A stretch of 64,000 nucleotides of DNA, from NCBI GenBank assembly GCA_012934845.2, contig WNNJ02002543.1, positions 186,001 to 250,000 of the forward strand. The letters run 5' to 3'. Source of the stretch: Pomphorhynchus laevis. Taxonomy: Eukaryota > Acanthocephala > Palaeacanthocephala > Echinorhynchida > Pomphorhynchidae. A model generated the notes under the pieces. It worked only from the letters and a program-made list of their open reading frames with translations, ran no database searches and was not told where the DNA came from. This document shows, one piece after another, positions 8,845 through 22,600 of this stretch (within the stretch, counting starts at the first letter, position 1; each line of letters begins with the position of its first letter). Made by a program: the position numbers and the translations under genes.

Positions 8845-11645
8845 TCAAGTAGATAAATTGTTTAAATGTGATCGGATTTGTCGTTTGAAGCACGACAAGG
8901 AAGTTGATTGGCGTATATGAATGGGCAGATGGTTCCACGATAGAGGAGCAGCCACCAGGAAGGAGCAGAGTCCAAATGAGGTAGAGTAGTTTGGGACATG
9001 TAAAAGAAGGGAATTACAGGAACGCAAGGAACAGTAAACAGGACGAGAATTATCAAGAAAAGGAAGATTGAGAAATGAAGGGGTATGAAGAGTTACAAGG
9101 CAGAAAGCAACGATAAGAAGACGAATTTGAACACGACAATAAATTGTAGGCAAATCGAGAGAAGCAAGATGGTAGGATGTATGATCAAAACGACGAAGAC
9201 GGAGGAGAATTCGGATGGCTGCGTTGACGATGCGTTGTAGGGGAAGAAGAGTGGATTTAGGTGAGTTGGAAATAGACTAAGACAATAATCGAGTCTAGAA
9301 AAAAGGAGAGAAGATATGAGAGTCATACAAGAAGGTAAATCGATCAATCTACGAACTTGACGGAGGTTGCGGAGTATCAAGGTAGATGAGCGTACTTTAT
9401 CTCTAACGAAAGGTTTAAGTGAAAGTCGGTTGTCAAAATGGAAGCCTAGGAAAACGAAATTATCAACGATAGGAAGAATTGTAGAATTTAATGATACGGA
9501 GGGAGGTTCGAAGCCGAGGCGTTGAGGTAGGATCCACATAATTTTGGATTTATCAGGATTCAGAGAAAGGCGAAGGGAAGAAAGATGATTGGAAATTGAG
9601 ACAAGACAGTCCGAAGCGGAAACACTAAGATCGTGAATACGATAAACAGGTGCATGAGTATAGATGAGAATGTCATCAGCATATTGCATAACATGGAAGT
9701 TAAATTTATGAGAAATCGAAGACAAATCACCAAGAAGAAGAGAGAAAATCATAGGACCCAATATGAAGCCTTGTGGAACACCGGACGGAATGGACGAAGG
9801 ATGGGAGAGAGAAGAGTTAGAATAGACGGGAAATGTACGGTTTGATAGATATGAAGAAAACTATGATACAGTGGGTAAAGAGAAGCCATAATCATGACGA
9901 AGGCGATGGAGAAGAATCGAGTGATCGACAATGTCAAAAGCAGATGATAGATCAAGAGAAACTATGACACTACATAATTTATGATCGCGCGATATGAGTA
10001 AGTCGTTATAAACTTTAAGAAATGCAATTTCGGTAGAGTAATTAGAACGAAAAGCGGCTTGGAAGGGAGGAAATAAGTTAGAGGAAAAGAGATATATATT
10101 AACTTGCTTAAGAACGAGACGCTCAAGGAGTTTAGAAAGAGTTGGGAGAAGTGAAATAGGACGGTACGAAGATGGTAGTGAAGAGTCGAGAGATTGCTTT
10201 TTGATGAGAGGACGAACAGTGGCGCATTTCCAGATGGAAGGAAATGTACGGCTACGGATGGACGAGTTGAACAATGTGGTTAGGAAGGGTAAGATAGAGG
10301 AGCAGATATTTTTAAGCAAGTGAGTGGGAATTGGGTCAGAAGGAGAGGTTTTATTAGGTAATGACAGCAGAACCGAAGAAACTTCATCAGACGAAACGGG
10401 AAGAAGGTAGAATAGTTCTGGGAGGTAAGTATTTAAAGAGAAGAGTGGGTATAAGGGGGCTATGGGTAGTAGGGAAAGTAAATTAGATAGCTTAGTTTGT
10501 AGATAAGAAGAAAATTCATCAGGATTTATATTACAAGGGGTAGATGATCGTGAAAGAATTGAGTTTAAGATTTTCCAATGAGATTTAGAGTTGGAAGATG
10601 ACTCGAGTTGATTTCGCCAAAAGAGAGTACGTTTAGTACGTATAAGAATGAGATATGAACGGCGTTGAGAAAAGTAGGAATCACGAAGATTTGGAGGAAG
10701 TGAGTTGGGAGAACGTTTAAGAAAGCGTTTATACATATTAAAAGAGTAATGGAGTCGACGCTTAGAAATACTACATTCAGAATCGAACCAGGGAGCATGG
10801 CGCAAGCGCTGAGAGCGTCGGAGTCGACTAGGCATAAGGTTATTGATAATAGACATAAGTTTAGAATCAAACAGAATACAGAGATCATCGGGAGAGAGAT
10901 AGTTAAGAGGAAGTGAAAAGAGTGAAGAATTGAGTAAGGCTGTGCAGAGAATAGGGATATCGAGAAGCTTCCAGGGTCGACTTGGTGTGGATATTGGTGG
11001 AGGCGGAGAAGGAAGATGGGGACGAGTAAGAGTAAGAGTGACAAGGAAATGATCGGACAAACCGGGATCAGTAATTGACAAGGAAGTATAGTCATTGAAG
11101 CAGATAGGTACAGCAATGATGTCGAGAGCACCGCCGAGAATATGAGTTGGGCTTGTTGAAAGTAATTTATAGTTAAAATCAGAAAAAATATTAGTTAAAG
11201 TGATAGAGTCAGAGTCAGCCGGGCGATCAAGACGAATGTTAAAGTCACCGAGAACAAAAGAAGGAGTATAAGACAAGGAACAGTGAGACATAAAATATGT
11301 AAGGTCGTTAAAGAAGATACGTGAGGGTGCAACTGAACCTGGACGGTATACAATCACAAGTTCCAGAGGGAAAGGCGTTGATAATCTGCATATGAGTAAT
11401 TCGAACGAAGTGTAACGGATGTTAACGTTGATTTTACGTAAAGACATTGGGTGACGATCAATGGCAACAATACCGCCATGGTTAGACGCAGTAGATGTAT
11501 GAGATGTAATTTGACGAGCTGATTCAACTAGAGAACAACCAGAGCGACATAGACGACGAATAGCAAGATCGTCGGAGTCAGAGTGCCAGGATTCGGTAAT
11601 GCAAAGAATATCGATAGATAATTGATCGAAGATATCGAGAAGCAT
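8845..11645 (-). pseudogene. LINE family A ORF2: endonuclease and reverse transcriptase
   Basis: The first open segment (594 codons, 9861-11645) starts inside the endonuclease: DILCITESWHSDSDD, YRPGSVAPS, FVLGDFNIRLDRP (GDxN) and PGLSDHFLV (SDH). The linker APWFDSECSISKRRL follows. RT motifs are SYRPISLLPTLSKLLERLVL, FRSNYSTEIAFLKVYNDLL and VSLDLSSAFDIVDHSIL. The frame changes near 9850; 9093-9761 continues with GPMIFSLLLGDL, VMQYADDILIYTH, LSLNPDKSKI and LGFHFDNRLSLKPF. A further shift leads to the C-terminal piece 8845-9153. Motif style is L2/CR1. Not functional as it stands because of the frame changes. Confidence 0.75.
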
Positions 11646-11869
11646 ATCAGCTTTATGAAGAATAAAGCCGAGTATTGAATAGACTAAGACGAAAATTATG
11701 CTTAGGAGTGAGATTGACTAGCGAAGAAGACAAGGGGGAGAGATGGGACGCCATCGAATTTTTGGCCTTGTGTGTACAACGTGAAAATTTCCTTTGATTT
11801 GACGTATAGATAAGGATGACTCGCCGTTTGTTTCACGTCGATGTTTCTCAATGCGAGCTAAATTGAGCT

Positions 11870-13041
11870 GGGCGATATCAGAAGGGGAGCGGTCAGGAAA
11901 GATGCGGCAAGTAGATGAAGTGGTTAGAAGTTTAAAGCGTTGGGAGAGTACAGAAGAGGCATGTGACTATGTCGGAAAACGATTTTTAAGAGTGGAGGAC
12001 TGAGATGATTGGATTTAGTGGATTTGTTTAAACGAATAAAGGATACAGGATCGATATTATTGAAGAGGGATGGGTTATCATCAGGAAGAATGGTTGCTAG
12101 GATAGACCTGAAAGCAGATACATCATCATCGAGGCGAGATTGTGGAGAAGTAGATTCGGAAAGCTTCAAGTTTGATATGATTATACAGCGATCGCGCGAA
12201 GGAAAACGATTTCGTGGAAGTGGTGGTCGGACAGAGCTGGTAGGAGTCGAGGCAGATGAGCAGATAGAAGTGGAAATGACAGGGGTGCTTGATAGAGAAT
12301 TAATATTGGTTGGAGCAAGTGTGACAGGAGCGGGGTGTTGAATCGATTGATCAGAGATGTGACTGGAGATGATTTTAAATGAAGGATGTAAATTATTTGG
12401 AAGTGTTACGTGGGAGGTAGAGTAAGGAGAATTAAGATAGGTTGGGGCATGAGTGACAGGAATAGAGTGTTGAATCACTTGATCGGAAATGTTACTGGAA
12501 ATGATTTTGATGGAAGGATGTAAATTATTGAGAAGTGATACGGGGGAGGTCGAGTAAGAAGTACGTGAAGAGAATAAAGAAGTTTGAGATTTATTTAGAT
12601 TGGGGAGGAATAGGAAAGAGGAGGTACGAGATGAAAAGCTTTACCGTTAGCATTGTTAGAATGAGAAAGATTAATGGAAGTTTTGTACGTAGTTGAACGA
12701 GGAGTGTGTGAGAGAGTAGGTTCAATAATGGGATTATAAGATGCGAAGTCAGGTGTTGATGCGAGGGAAACATCTAAAACAGCATTGGTCTGAGTGGTCG
12801 TGTGTGATACAGGAGTAGAGGAGCAGGATAACTGTAGTAGTCGTACTGATGTACAAAAACCGCAAGTGAAATGTTTACGTTTATACACCGAGTGGCCGGA
12901 TATTTTAACACGAACAAGTGTCCAGACATCGCAATCTTTGGAATCGCATCCAACTTCAAAGCTGGTATAACCATCATTGCATTCCGATGTGGAAGATTCT
13001 TGATCAGGAACATGGATCTGAGATCGCGCTTTTTTAGGCAT
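11870..13041 (-). pseudogene. LINE family A ORF1
   Basis: Starts with MPKKARSQIHVPDQ at 13041. A Cys-rich PHD-like module follows (CNDGYTSFEVGCDSKDC, then FTCGFCTSVRLLQLSC), then a Ser/Thr/Pro-rich low-complexity stretch. Near 12100-12250 comes the globular part with RFPSRDRCIIISNLKLSES and FRSILATILPDDNPSLF. This is the same plan as ORF1 of the left-edge LINE. The open frame changes at least once, near 12590, and the last open piece is 11924-12478. Presumed nucleic-acid-binding chaperone of the element. Confidence 0.6.
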
Positions 13042-13164
13042 GACCTTTTATCGATAGATTGAGCTCAATCCGCGAGCATAGCGAGTGGAACTGACAGGAA
13101 TAATCTGGAATGTATGTATTTTAGATCTTGTAAGAGTTTTAATAACCAAGACTTATTTTAACCT

Positions 13165-14150
13165 GTCAACAGAAATTTAAAGGCCATCAAATAAAGCGTG
13201 AAGCGTTTCATCTATACATCCATTTCCGTATAGCCGACATTTCGCCGGATTAACGAAGAAACCATATGACGGTCCAATTTTTCGTAGCAGTTCAAACGCC
13301 ATCTTCACTGTATCAGGATCACCGACCAGATTGCCGTCATCAGCATACCAGCACTGGAGCACATCAGGATACTCTGCAGATATCTTTTGGATCATAGTAA
13401 GTGTAGCTGCAGCATAAGCATACATCGATAAAACATCTCCCTGTGTGAATACTTCTTGGGAGAGTATGATTTCATTCCCAATGACATCGGGTTTTTATAG
13501 AGGTTCGACAGAACATTTGATAGCACTGGGCATATTTGTGGCATGTTGGCCACGGCAGCTTTCCCTTTGATTCGATTAAATGCATTATCTGCATCAATGG
13601 TCAAGACCACTGAATTTGGTTTACTCGATAAAAAATCACGTAAGGCATGGACTACACATTCAGTACCTGCGCGCTGACCAGCACAAAACTGTGTTTTACC
13701 GCATATCTGTTGTAGCTGTGGCCGTGCAACATCAAGTATGACTTTCGATATGATACGTCTTGAGACATCATCTATTATAATTGGACGCATACCTGGATTT
13801 CTACTTAATGCAATAAGGCGGTTTGTCCTAAAAGCTTTGATAAACTCATAAGAAACTTCTTTAATCGCAATTCGTTGAGCACCAATGCTAGCGCATCCGC
13901 TAGTTGTGACTCCGTACCGAAATTCGAAAGCATTTCGGTCCATGTTTTTGCGTCCACATGCCAGCTTTCTAATTCGACATGATTATCGATTGAGAGGGTA
14001 TTCTGTTCGTATTTTTGAGATTTATCTCCAAAGTATCTCCTCAGGTGTAAAAAAGCATTTGATGAATTAAGTGGTCGCCTTAAGAATGATGAGTCTATTT
14101 TATGTGTACGAAATTTTCGTGTAGTCATGTTGCGCCCGATTGTTTGATGG
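13165..14150 (-). mobile_element. Retroelement with nuclease-like C-terminal domain, 5' half (RT palm)
   Basis: Minus-strand reverse transcriptase. 13805-14128 holds the approach to the fingers (WTEMLSNFGTESQLADAL). 13392-13943 in another frame reads TNRLIALSRNPGMRPIIIDD, SRRIISKVILDVARPQLQQI, CAGQRAGTECVVHALRDFL and SVVLTIDADNAFNRIKGKAA. 13177-13425 has QCWYADDGNLVGDPDTV, which is the YADD active site, then GPSYGFFVNPAKCRLYG. The CAGQ-AGTECVVHA style is diagnostic, to my memory, of a family of animal RTs without an agreed clade name. Two frameshifts plus the inserted LINE make it dead. Confidence 0.65.
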
Positions 14151-14289
14151 TACCCACTTATACGTGTTTAAGTTCATATGATACTAGTTCTGGAATGGGT
14201 GATTTGATTAATTTTACAAATATCACATAAGACTTAGTCAGTACTGGGCAACATAATCTAATCATAGATTATTCTAATGTCAGAAGTCT

Positions 14290-15962
14290 TCCATCACAAT
14301 TTTATGAATTGAAAATATTTTATAGTTAATGAACGTATTGGTGTGTTTTGTATACTAGAATTTTAGCTGCATTGTCACATCGACGATGATAATATACGTT
14401 GTGATAATGCACATGGACGATGATAATATCCAAATTATTCCATATTGAGATGTGATCGTATATCTGCTGTGAGTGGTGGTGGCGTTGCGGCCTATGTTCG
14501 TGATGTTTGGTATTAACTAATGTAGATACTCTCAGTGATCCCGACTCATCTTTCGAAATTTTATGGTTCACGCTTTCCAGGGAAAAGAAAAATACGAATT
14601 TGAGTGATTTACCGTTCACCATGTGGTTCTCCGAAGTTTGAGCTTATTAAACCAATATTGGGTGATTTAACTACAATTTTTTCCTACTATTTGGTAATTT
14701 TAATATACCAAGCATTGACTGGAATGTAAATCATTAAATGACTGAGATATACCATACATGATTGGGATACTCAGGACAAATTAAAATGTTCTGGGGTTGA
14801 TCGACAACTTATCGACTTCTTTTTGTTTGATATGCTTCTTATACAGCATGTTCGTATTCCCACTCATTTTGGCCAAACACATTCAACGTCAGATTTAGTA
14901 TTCACAAAATGTATTAGTGATGTCCTAAGTTTACATCATGATCCACCTATAGGAATCATTTATCATTGTGTGCTTATAATGAAGCTGCCAACTTCAAGGC
15001 ACTTTTTGTAGATCCGTCCATAAGTAGTCTTAAACGTAATCGGGTTAGTGTAAATCAATCTAATGTTCTTACTTTTTTCGACCCAATGGTGTGTTGCTAA
15101 ATGCTCATAGTGCAGACGATTCTATGGTTTTTCAGGCTGTTTAAAAAGAGTTGTTGAGACTCAGATTCATTTGCATCCTTGCGTAGGCTAAAACATAGTC
15201 AAGATCGCCTGCCGTTGATTAATTCAGAGCTTAAGGTTGCTATTAGATCGCGTAAACGGATGTGGTCCAGGTTTAGATTAAACAATAAGTTTAAGAATGA
15301 GTATGTGGAGACTAGAAATCACTGCCAAAGATTAGAATTTTATAAACGTATTTCCTTTTAAGACAAGATTATATTGAAAATTCCTACACAGCCCAAAGTA
15401 TTTTGATCATATGTTAAGAATAATATAACCTACCTACTAGCATAAATTCAATTCAATCACCTAAAGGAATCATAAGTTCATATTCTAAAATAGCTAATTA
15501 TCTCGCTGATAGTTTTGTCGTTGTAACTGATGCTTACAATGATTTTCGACACTAACTGGCAATCAGTTCCTATAACCTACCCTGGCATTTATTGCCACAT
15601 CAAGTAAGCGAAATTGTTAATAAAATTTGCACACCTTAATACTCCGAAATTATCTGGTCCTGACGATATGTCATCATTATCATTAATGCTTTGGCACCGG
15701 TTGTTATGGATATTTACATCAATCGTTTTATTACAGTTTGACACTGTTGGATTCTCGATGCTTTAAAACGTGCTATTATAGTTCCTATTCCTAAAAAATA
15801 TTCGGCTCTAATTTGCTTTGAATTTGACCAATTAGCTTGTCAAGTGTCTTTTACATGATGGTAGAACGTCTTATTGCCGAAAGACTAAGATTACATCTTA
15901 ATCGAAACTATATCTTATCCGATTCCCAACATGATTTTAGGTCGTTCCTGTTTGACAAATTT
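14290..15962 (+). mobile_element. CR1-type LINE relic (endonuclease, linker, start of RT)
   Basis: Heavily decayed plus-strand LINE. The best pieces are 14823-15011 (IQHVRIPTHFGQTHS, SDLVFTKCISDVLSLHHDPPI and YHCVLIMKLP, the C-terminal end of an AP endonuclease) and 15179-15361 (RSRKRMWSRFRLNNKF, NEYVETRNHCQRLEF, the typical linker). 15760-15960 holds RT remnants such as AIIVPIPKK and MVERLIADRLRLHLNRN-like sequence in shifting frames. It stops at 15962 where a minus-strand LINE tail begins. Confidence 0.6.
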
Positions 15963-15965
15963 AAT

Positions 15966-16608
15966 AAATAAAATAAGATTTATTTTAACGTGGCAAATGT
16001 GTTCCAGCGCACGCTTACATGACCACAACAAAACAAAAATGTAAATCATGTGTCGAGAATGTGTGAACGGAGGAGCAGGTGTTTGAATGCGATAAAGGAG
16101 GGAGCGCGGCGGACGTCGAGAGGGAGTTGATTTCAGGCGAGTGAGGCGGCGACGAGGAAGGATCGGAGACCGTAGTTGTTGGAGTAATTAGGAACGTGGA
16201 GTAAGAGGGTATGACGGGAACGCAGCGATAGCGAGGTGGGGCGAGTGTCGTCTAAGAAAGGAAGGTTGATGAACGATGGGGAGCCGACAGCGATGAGACG
16301 AAAAGTTACGAGAAGGCGGAGTTTGATGCGGATGTGGATGGTGGGCCAGGAGAGTTAGGCAAGGTATGTGGATATGTCGTCGAAGCGACGGATACGAATA
16401 GCACTCGAACGGCGGAGTTGATTATGCGTTGTAGTGATAGGAAGATGGATTTTGGAGAATTGGCGAAAAGGCTAAGGCAGTAATCGATTTTAGGGAAAAG
16501 AAACGATGAATGAAGAGACATACAAGAACGGAAGTCGATAAGGGAGCGGATACGGCGGATGTCACGGAGAATTAAGTTAGACGAGCGGATGTTGATTTGA
16601 GGCTATTA
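15966..16608 (-). mobile_element. L2/CR1-like LINE, family B, 3' fragment
   Basis: Minus strand: LIDFRSCMSLHSSFLFPKI, DYCLSLFANSPKSIFLSLQR and the following C-terminal region, then a 3' UTR ending in the tract atttattttaacgtggcaaa that also ends the copy at 23812. Family B is a cousin of family A (atttatttaatgtggcaaa). 5' truncated near 16608 and frame-shifted. Confidence 0.7.
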
Positions 16609-16888
16609 AAAGACATCTCATCTTACGATATAAATAAACTGAAGAAAACATAAAAGGAGCTTAATATACGTAGGTGCAAAGGATACGACAACATCACAAT
16701 TAAAAATTTTCACTAAATGCGGCACAGAGTATCTGCTCTGTTCCGAGTATTTATACAACAAAGTTGCTCGAGTTCAAACCTGTTGAACCTCTACGCCGCT
16801 CGAATCAAAGTATAGTTTCTGTAGAGAAGCGTATATTGTCCATCAAGATTGCACTATCATTACGCATGTTCATCATCGGTTCATCCGA

Positions 16889-16986
16889 TGTGGTATCACA
16901 TTTAATTACTTTATCATTTATATTTAACTTTACCTACTATTTGTAGATTCGTGAATAAAAGCCATTTATTCTCTCTGGTTATCACA
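16889..16986 (+). repeat. Left terminal repeat of the gypsy fossil
   Basis: 98 bp, TG...CA, with gtgaataaaagcc (possible polyadenylation signal) inside. It matches 23243-23340 at 97 of 98 positions by eye. The coding part begins 20 bp downstream. Confidence 0.8.
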
Positions 16987-19610
16987 ATTTTATTCACGAA
17001 TTGTCTTGATGGATACTCTGTTCAAGCCGGATACACTCAAACTAACGACAGACTGTCCTGAAGCAGAACGCGAATGGCGTCACTGGCGATATCGCTTCGA
17101 AACATTTATCAAACGCATCAAAATGGATTCACAAGATGACAAACTTGATCTCCTGAAAATCTCAATTTCCGCTCAATTATTCGACAAGATTGACGAGTGC
17201 CTGGATTATGATTCAGCAATGGATGTCCTCGACAAAGCATTCATAAAATCTACAAATTCGGTTTACAAACGACACCTACTGTGTTCTGCACGACAAACTC
17301 TCGATGAATCGATATCTAACTATGTGGATCGTCTTGAAACACTTGCGCGACAATGCACCTTCAAAGATGTGAAAGCTAAGGAGCTGCGCGATATTCTTAT
17401 TTGCGATTCATTTATTACGGGTTTACAATCGAACGAAATTCGTCAACGCATACTCGAGACTAATGACATCAACAAAGAGCAAGCTTATCAAGTCGCTCGA
17501 ACGATTGAAGCAGCTCAAACTCAATCAAACGAATATCGTCACACATCCGAATTCACAGTAAATGCCTTAAGGGAAACCAAAGGTTCAAAAGGAAATACTG
17601 ATATTTCTGAAAGTGAAGAATCTATTGCCGTAGTTCAAAAGATCAACAAGAAAAGGTACTACTTTTGTGGTGGAGTTATGCATACACGAAATCGTTGTCC
17701 ATCCCGGGATGCTGAATGTTCATTCTGCTTAAAACGTGGACACTACAAAAAAGTTTGTCGAACTAAGTTGCTTCGATCTCGACGAAAATACAATCGTAGT
17801 ACTCGACCATACGCGTCCGACTGTGAATCACTTAATATCATATCCTGTCAAAATGCAAATGGTGATGCATCTAAACTTGACGACATGACGGTACAAGTTC
17901 GCGTTGGAACACAACAGCTGGATGCTCTTATCGATACAGGGAGCTCTTCCAACTTTGTCGATTCATCAGTTATTCGAAAACTAGGTATTCCTACAGAATC
18001 TTGTTGTGTTAGGATTTCCATGGCTAATTCATCATTTACATCCGTATGCAATGAACGATGCGTATTACCGATATCTTACTGTGACCGAAACTATACTGAC
18101 ATTCAATGCTTCGTCATGCCTTATCTTTGTCGTGATCTCATACTTATTCATCCATTCTTGCGCTTGCATTCAAGTGTTTCCATTCGACTTCGAGGAAATG
18201 CTAAGCAAGAAACATTAACCATTGGGCAACTATCGAGCATGGAAATCGATATACCGTCGTTATTTTCAGACGATTTTAAAAACTGGAAACCTGCAGCAAT
18301 TCCGTCCCGGCGCCGTAATATCGAAGATCGCCGCTTTATTGCTTCGGAAGTAAAACGGATGTTGTCCGAAGGCATCATCGAGCGCAGTCGCTCACCGTGG
18401 CGTGCGCAAGTTCTTATTGTAAACAGAGAAGGACGTCGTCGTCTAGTAGTAGATTATTCGCAGACCTTAAATAGATTCACGGTCCTCGACGCTTATCTCA
18501 TGCCCCGAATTGACGACCTGATCGACACCATATCGTCCAATAACGTGTTTAGCACCCTCGATTTAAAAAGTGCTTACCATCAAGTTCCTTTGCGAGCAAA
18601 CGAAAAATTCTTGACCGCATTCGAGGCAGATGGTCAACTCTATCAATTTCAGCGTATGCCTTTTGGACTCACGAATGCTGTAGCCGCCTTCCAGCGAATA
18701 ATCAACGAGATCATAGAGAAAGAAAACTTAACCGGCACCTATTCATACCTCGACGATATCATTGTGTGCGGCAAAACACAGCAAGATCATGATACAAATC
18801 TGGCCAAGTTTCGTGAAGTTGCTTCTAGGTACCGAATAACACTAAATGAATCGAAATGTATGATTAATAAAACGATGATCAATATTCTGGGATATCAAGT
18901 TGGTAGTGGTATTAAACGGCCTGATCCTAATCGTGTCTCACCTTTGCGAGAACTGCAGGTACCTCAAAATAAACGTCAACTGCGAAGAATTGTCGGCCTT
19001 TTCTCACATTATTCCAAATGGATTCAAAATTTTTCGTCGCAGATTCGTCCGTTAGCTGAAACCACGATATTTCCTATTACACTTCACTTGACTTCAAAGG
19101 TCCTTTGCCCAGTTCATCAGGCAAGAAATATTTGCTTACAGCCGTCGATGAATATTCTCGTTATCCCTTTGGATTTGCATGCCGTGATATGTCCGCTCAA
19201 ACAGTGATAAATTGCCTGCGTGGTATAGTGACAATATTTGGTCCACCTGAATTTGTACATTCCGATCGCGGGTCATCCTTCATGTCGAAAGAATTCTTTG
19301 ATTATCTGGAGAGTATTGGCACGGTAGCAAGTCACTCTTCTCCGTACAATCCGTTAGGCAACGGACAGATCGAACGCTATAACGGTATATTATGGAGCGC
19401 TGTACTTTTGCGGCTTAGAGACTACAATCGTCCGGTTGCTGCTTGGGAAACGGTCCTCGCTGAAAGCCTTCAATCTATTCGAGGACTATTATGCACCTCA
19501 ACTGGCTCGACACCTCATGATCGAATCTTCAACTTCTCTAGACGCCCATTAATTAAATTCAATTTACCAGAATGGCTCCGTCGTCCCGGATCTGTATTCG
19601 TGCGAAACTT

Positions 19611-19627
19611 CTACAAACACGACAAAT
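19611..19627. repeat. Target-site duplication of the RTE LINE (3' side)
   Basis: ctacaaacacgacaaat, identical to 22812-22828. It marks the exact insertion site. Confidence 0.92.
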
Positions 19628-22600
19628 TCTTCTTCTTCTTCTTAGCGTTTATCCCGTATGACGGGGTCCGCTTGCCACGATCGTTGACGCCAAAATGCCT
19701 TCTTTGCTGCGTCTTTGGGCGTGAGTCCGACCATTTTCATGTCCTTAAGAAGGGTATCCATCCATCTTTTCTGTGGTCTTCCTATTGGTCTCTTTCCGTC
19801 GACCTCGATTTGAAATGGTGCCTGCGCTAATGTGTTCACGTCTGCCCTCATTACATGTCCATACCATCGCAGCCTTGATTCTCTTAGTTTGTCTGCTATG
19901 GGTGCTACGCCAAATCGCTTGCGGATGTCTTCGTTACGGACATGATCTAGGCGAGTCTTTCCTGCGATCCACCTTAGCATTTTGGTTTCCATGCATCCAA
20001 GCTTACGTTCTGCTTCTGCTGTCATTGCCCAGCACTCAGCACCGTACATTGCTACAGGCCGTATTACGCTTCTGTAGAACTTCGATTTGAGTTTGTCTGG
20101 CATGCGTTTGTCGCACAAAACTCCAGTGGCTGCTCTCCATTTTGTCCAGCTTGCGTTGATGCGAGTGGTGACGTCTTTTGCCACTCCTCCTGTGCTGGAG
20201 ATGACTGATCCCAGATATTTGAACGCAGTTGTCTTTGGCAGAAGCACGCCATTAACTGATATGCTTACATCTTCGTTCTGGTTCGTCGTCATGTACTCTG
20301 TTTTGGCTGTGTTCAGTTTCAACCCAAACTGTGCCAGGCGATCGTGCCATTGCTGAACTTGTTGCTCGAGGTCATGTTTGTCTTTAGATACCAGCATAAC
20401 ATCGTCGGCATACAGGATGGTCCATGGTGCTTGTCTTAGAAGGTCTTTCGTAATCACGTCCATAACTATGATGAATAGTAATGGGGAGAGTGCAGATCCT
20501 TGGTGCACACCGACTGAGATTGGAAATTCTCTGGATTTTCCCGCTGCTGTTAGCACATTGCTCGTCGTTCCTTTGTACAACATCTTCACCCATTCGATCA
20601 ATTCCTCCGGTACTTTTCTGCGTCTCAAAGCGTACCATATAAGCTTATGAGGTACTCTGTCGAATGCTTTCTCAAGGTCCAGAAAAGCTACATGGAGGGG
20701 CTGCTTCTTCTCTCTGTGCTTTTCAAGGAGTAGTCTGGCTGAGTGTATTGCATCGATGGCTCCACAGTTGCGCACAAAGCCTGCCTGGTTGACACTTAGT
20801 TTGACGGAGTCACGGATTCTCTTGTCGAACACTCTCTCTAAGATTTTCATGGTGTGACTGAGAAGACGAATTGGGCGGTAGTTTTCACAATCTGCTGGGC
20901 TTCCTTTCTGCTTCCAGATTGGGATAGTTATGCTTCGACTCCAGTCTTCTGGCACCTCTTTTGCGTCAACAATCTTCTGGAGAAAATTAGTTAGCCATGG
21001 TGTCCACTCATCCGGATTGATTCTCCAGAAGTCCACCGCTAAATCATCGGGTCCGTTGGCTTTACCCGGCTTCATCTTCATCATTGCCTCTCTGACCTCT
21101 GCACCATTGAGTGGATCGACTTGTGTGTGATTTGGAGTCCCCTCTGGTATTGGTGGATGTTCAAACTCTTCTGTAAAGATGGCTTTAAAATATCTTCTCC
21201 ATCTCTCCAGCACGTCTTGTGGGTGTATAATGAGTTTTCCCTGCTCATTGCTGATACCATGGAACTTCTCGATGTCTGCTGCCTTCTTCCGTCTTGAACG
21301 GGCTAGTCGGTACACGCCTTTTTCTCCTTCTCGAGTGTCGAGCTTTTGGTAGAGGTTATCTAGGTGGTTACTCCTAGCAATAGCCACTTGTTTCCTTGCT
21401 TTCTTTTTCGCTCGGTGATATTCATCTTTGTTCTCCTGTGTTTGTGCTATCCGGAGAGCCTTGTATGAATTTTTCTTTGCCTTCACTGCGTCTTTGACCT
21501 CTTCTGTCCAAAACCAAGTTTCTTTGTCGATGTATTTTTGACATGGCTTGGTGGATCCGAGTATGTGCTTTGCAGCTAGGTGGATCGTGCAGCGCAACGC
21601 GGTCCAGGTGTCCTGTACTCCATGTATGCTAGGTAGTCTTATCCGGGCCAGCTTTGCCTTTGTTCCAACTGTGTCTTCTTCCCTCAGTTTCCACCACTTG
21701 ATTCGGCTCGTCTTTGTTTGTTCTGGCCTCGGTTTACGGGGGACTTCAATTTTCAGGTCACATATCAGTGGCTTATGTTGAGTCGCTGTGGTCTCTGATG
21801 GAATGACCTTTGTGTCTAGCACCGTCTTCTTGTGTTTTCGCCTCACCAGGACAAAATCAATTTGCGACTTCCTGATTTGTGAGCCCGTTCCATGGTAATA
21901 TGTGTACAGGTGGCTCGGCCTTTTTGTGAAGTTGGTGTTGGTGATGGTGAGGTTGTGCGTAGTTGCAAACTCCAGTAGTTGTTCCCCTTCTGCGTTCTTC
22001 TCACCTATGCCATATCCACCGTGACATTCACTCTCATCCGTCTGTCCAACATGGGCATTCATATCACCGGCTATGATCACATAGTCTTCTTCGGGGACTT
22101 CTGCCATCTTTTCATCTAGCATTTCCCAGAAGTCCAGCTTCTCTTTATCTGTGCATCCTGTTTGAGGAGCGTACACAGAGAAGTAGTGTACGGTCGTTTC
22201 GCATAATGCCAGCTTAATCTTCATCAACCTCCCAGTGTATCGCGTCACTTCGCACACTTGGTCTCTGAGTCTCTCTGCTACGACAATGGCTACTCCGTTT
22301 CGTGCTGTCTCAGTTCCCATATAATACAGTTTGTATCCGTCTCCAATTTCCTTGGCTTTTCCGCCCTTCCATTTAGTCTCTTGTATTGCAAGAATGTCAA
22401 TCTTTCTCCTCTTTAGGTCAGCTGCAATTTCTCGAGATTTACCCGTCAGTGTTCCTACGTTGAGCGTTGCAACTCGTACGTATGATTGGGCCAGATCACT
22501 TGCGTCTCGGCGTCGTCCTTCCGTCGTGAACCCTCGCTTATTTGCCGAACAGACCGGGTCTTGTCTGATCGCACATCCTCGTGAATTTTTCGAACAGGCC

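Larger units (their letters stand above)
8766..13150 (-). mobile_element. L2/CR1-like LINE, family A, copy 2 (near full length)
   Basis: A minus-strand LINE of about 4.4 kb with ORF1 (13041 to about 11900), ORF2 (11645 to about 8850) and an AATAAATTTG...TATTAT 3' tail at 8766. It sits inside the older retroelement: the host reads LHALFDGL on one side and MDGVSILGS on the other, so both halves meet at the same Asp-Gly. A GATGGC is present at both junctions, consistent with a short target duplication. Both ORFs carry frameshifts but few stops, so the copy is moderately young. Confidence 0.8.

Noticed and set aside
10380-10400. catcagacgaaac, which looks like hammerhead boxes, inside LINE family A
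   Set aside because: It is antisense LINE coding sequence; the spacing leaves no room for stem II and no cleavage segment follows.
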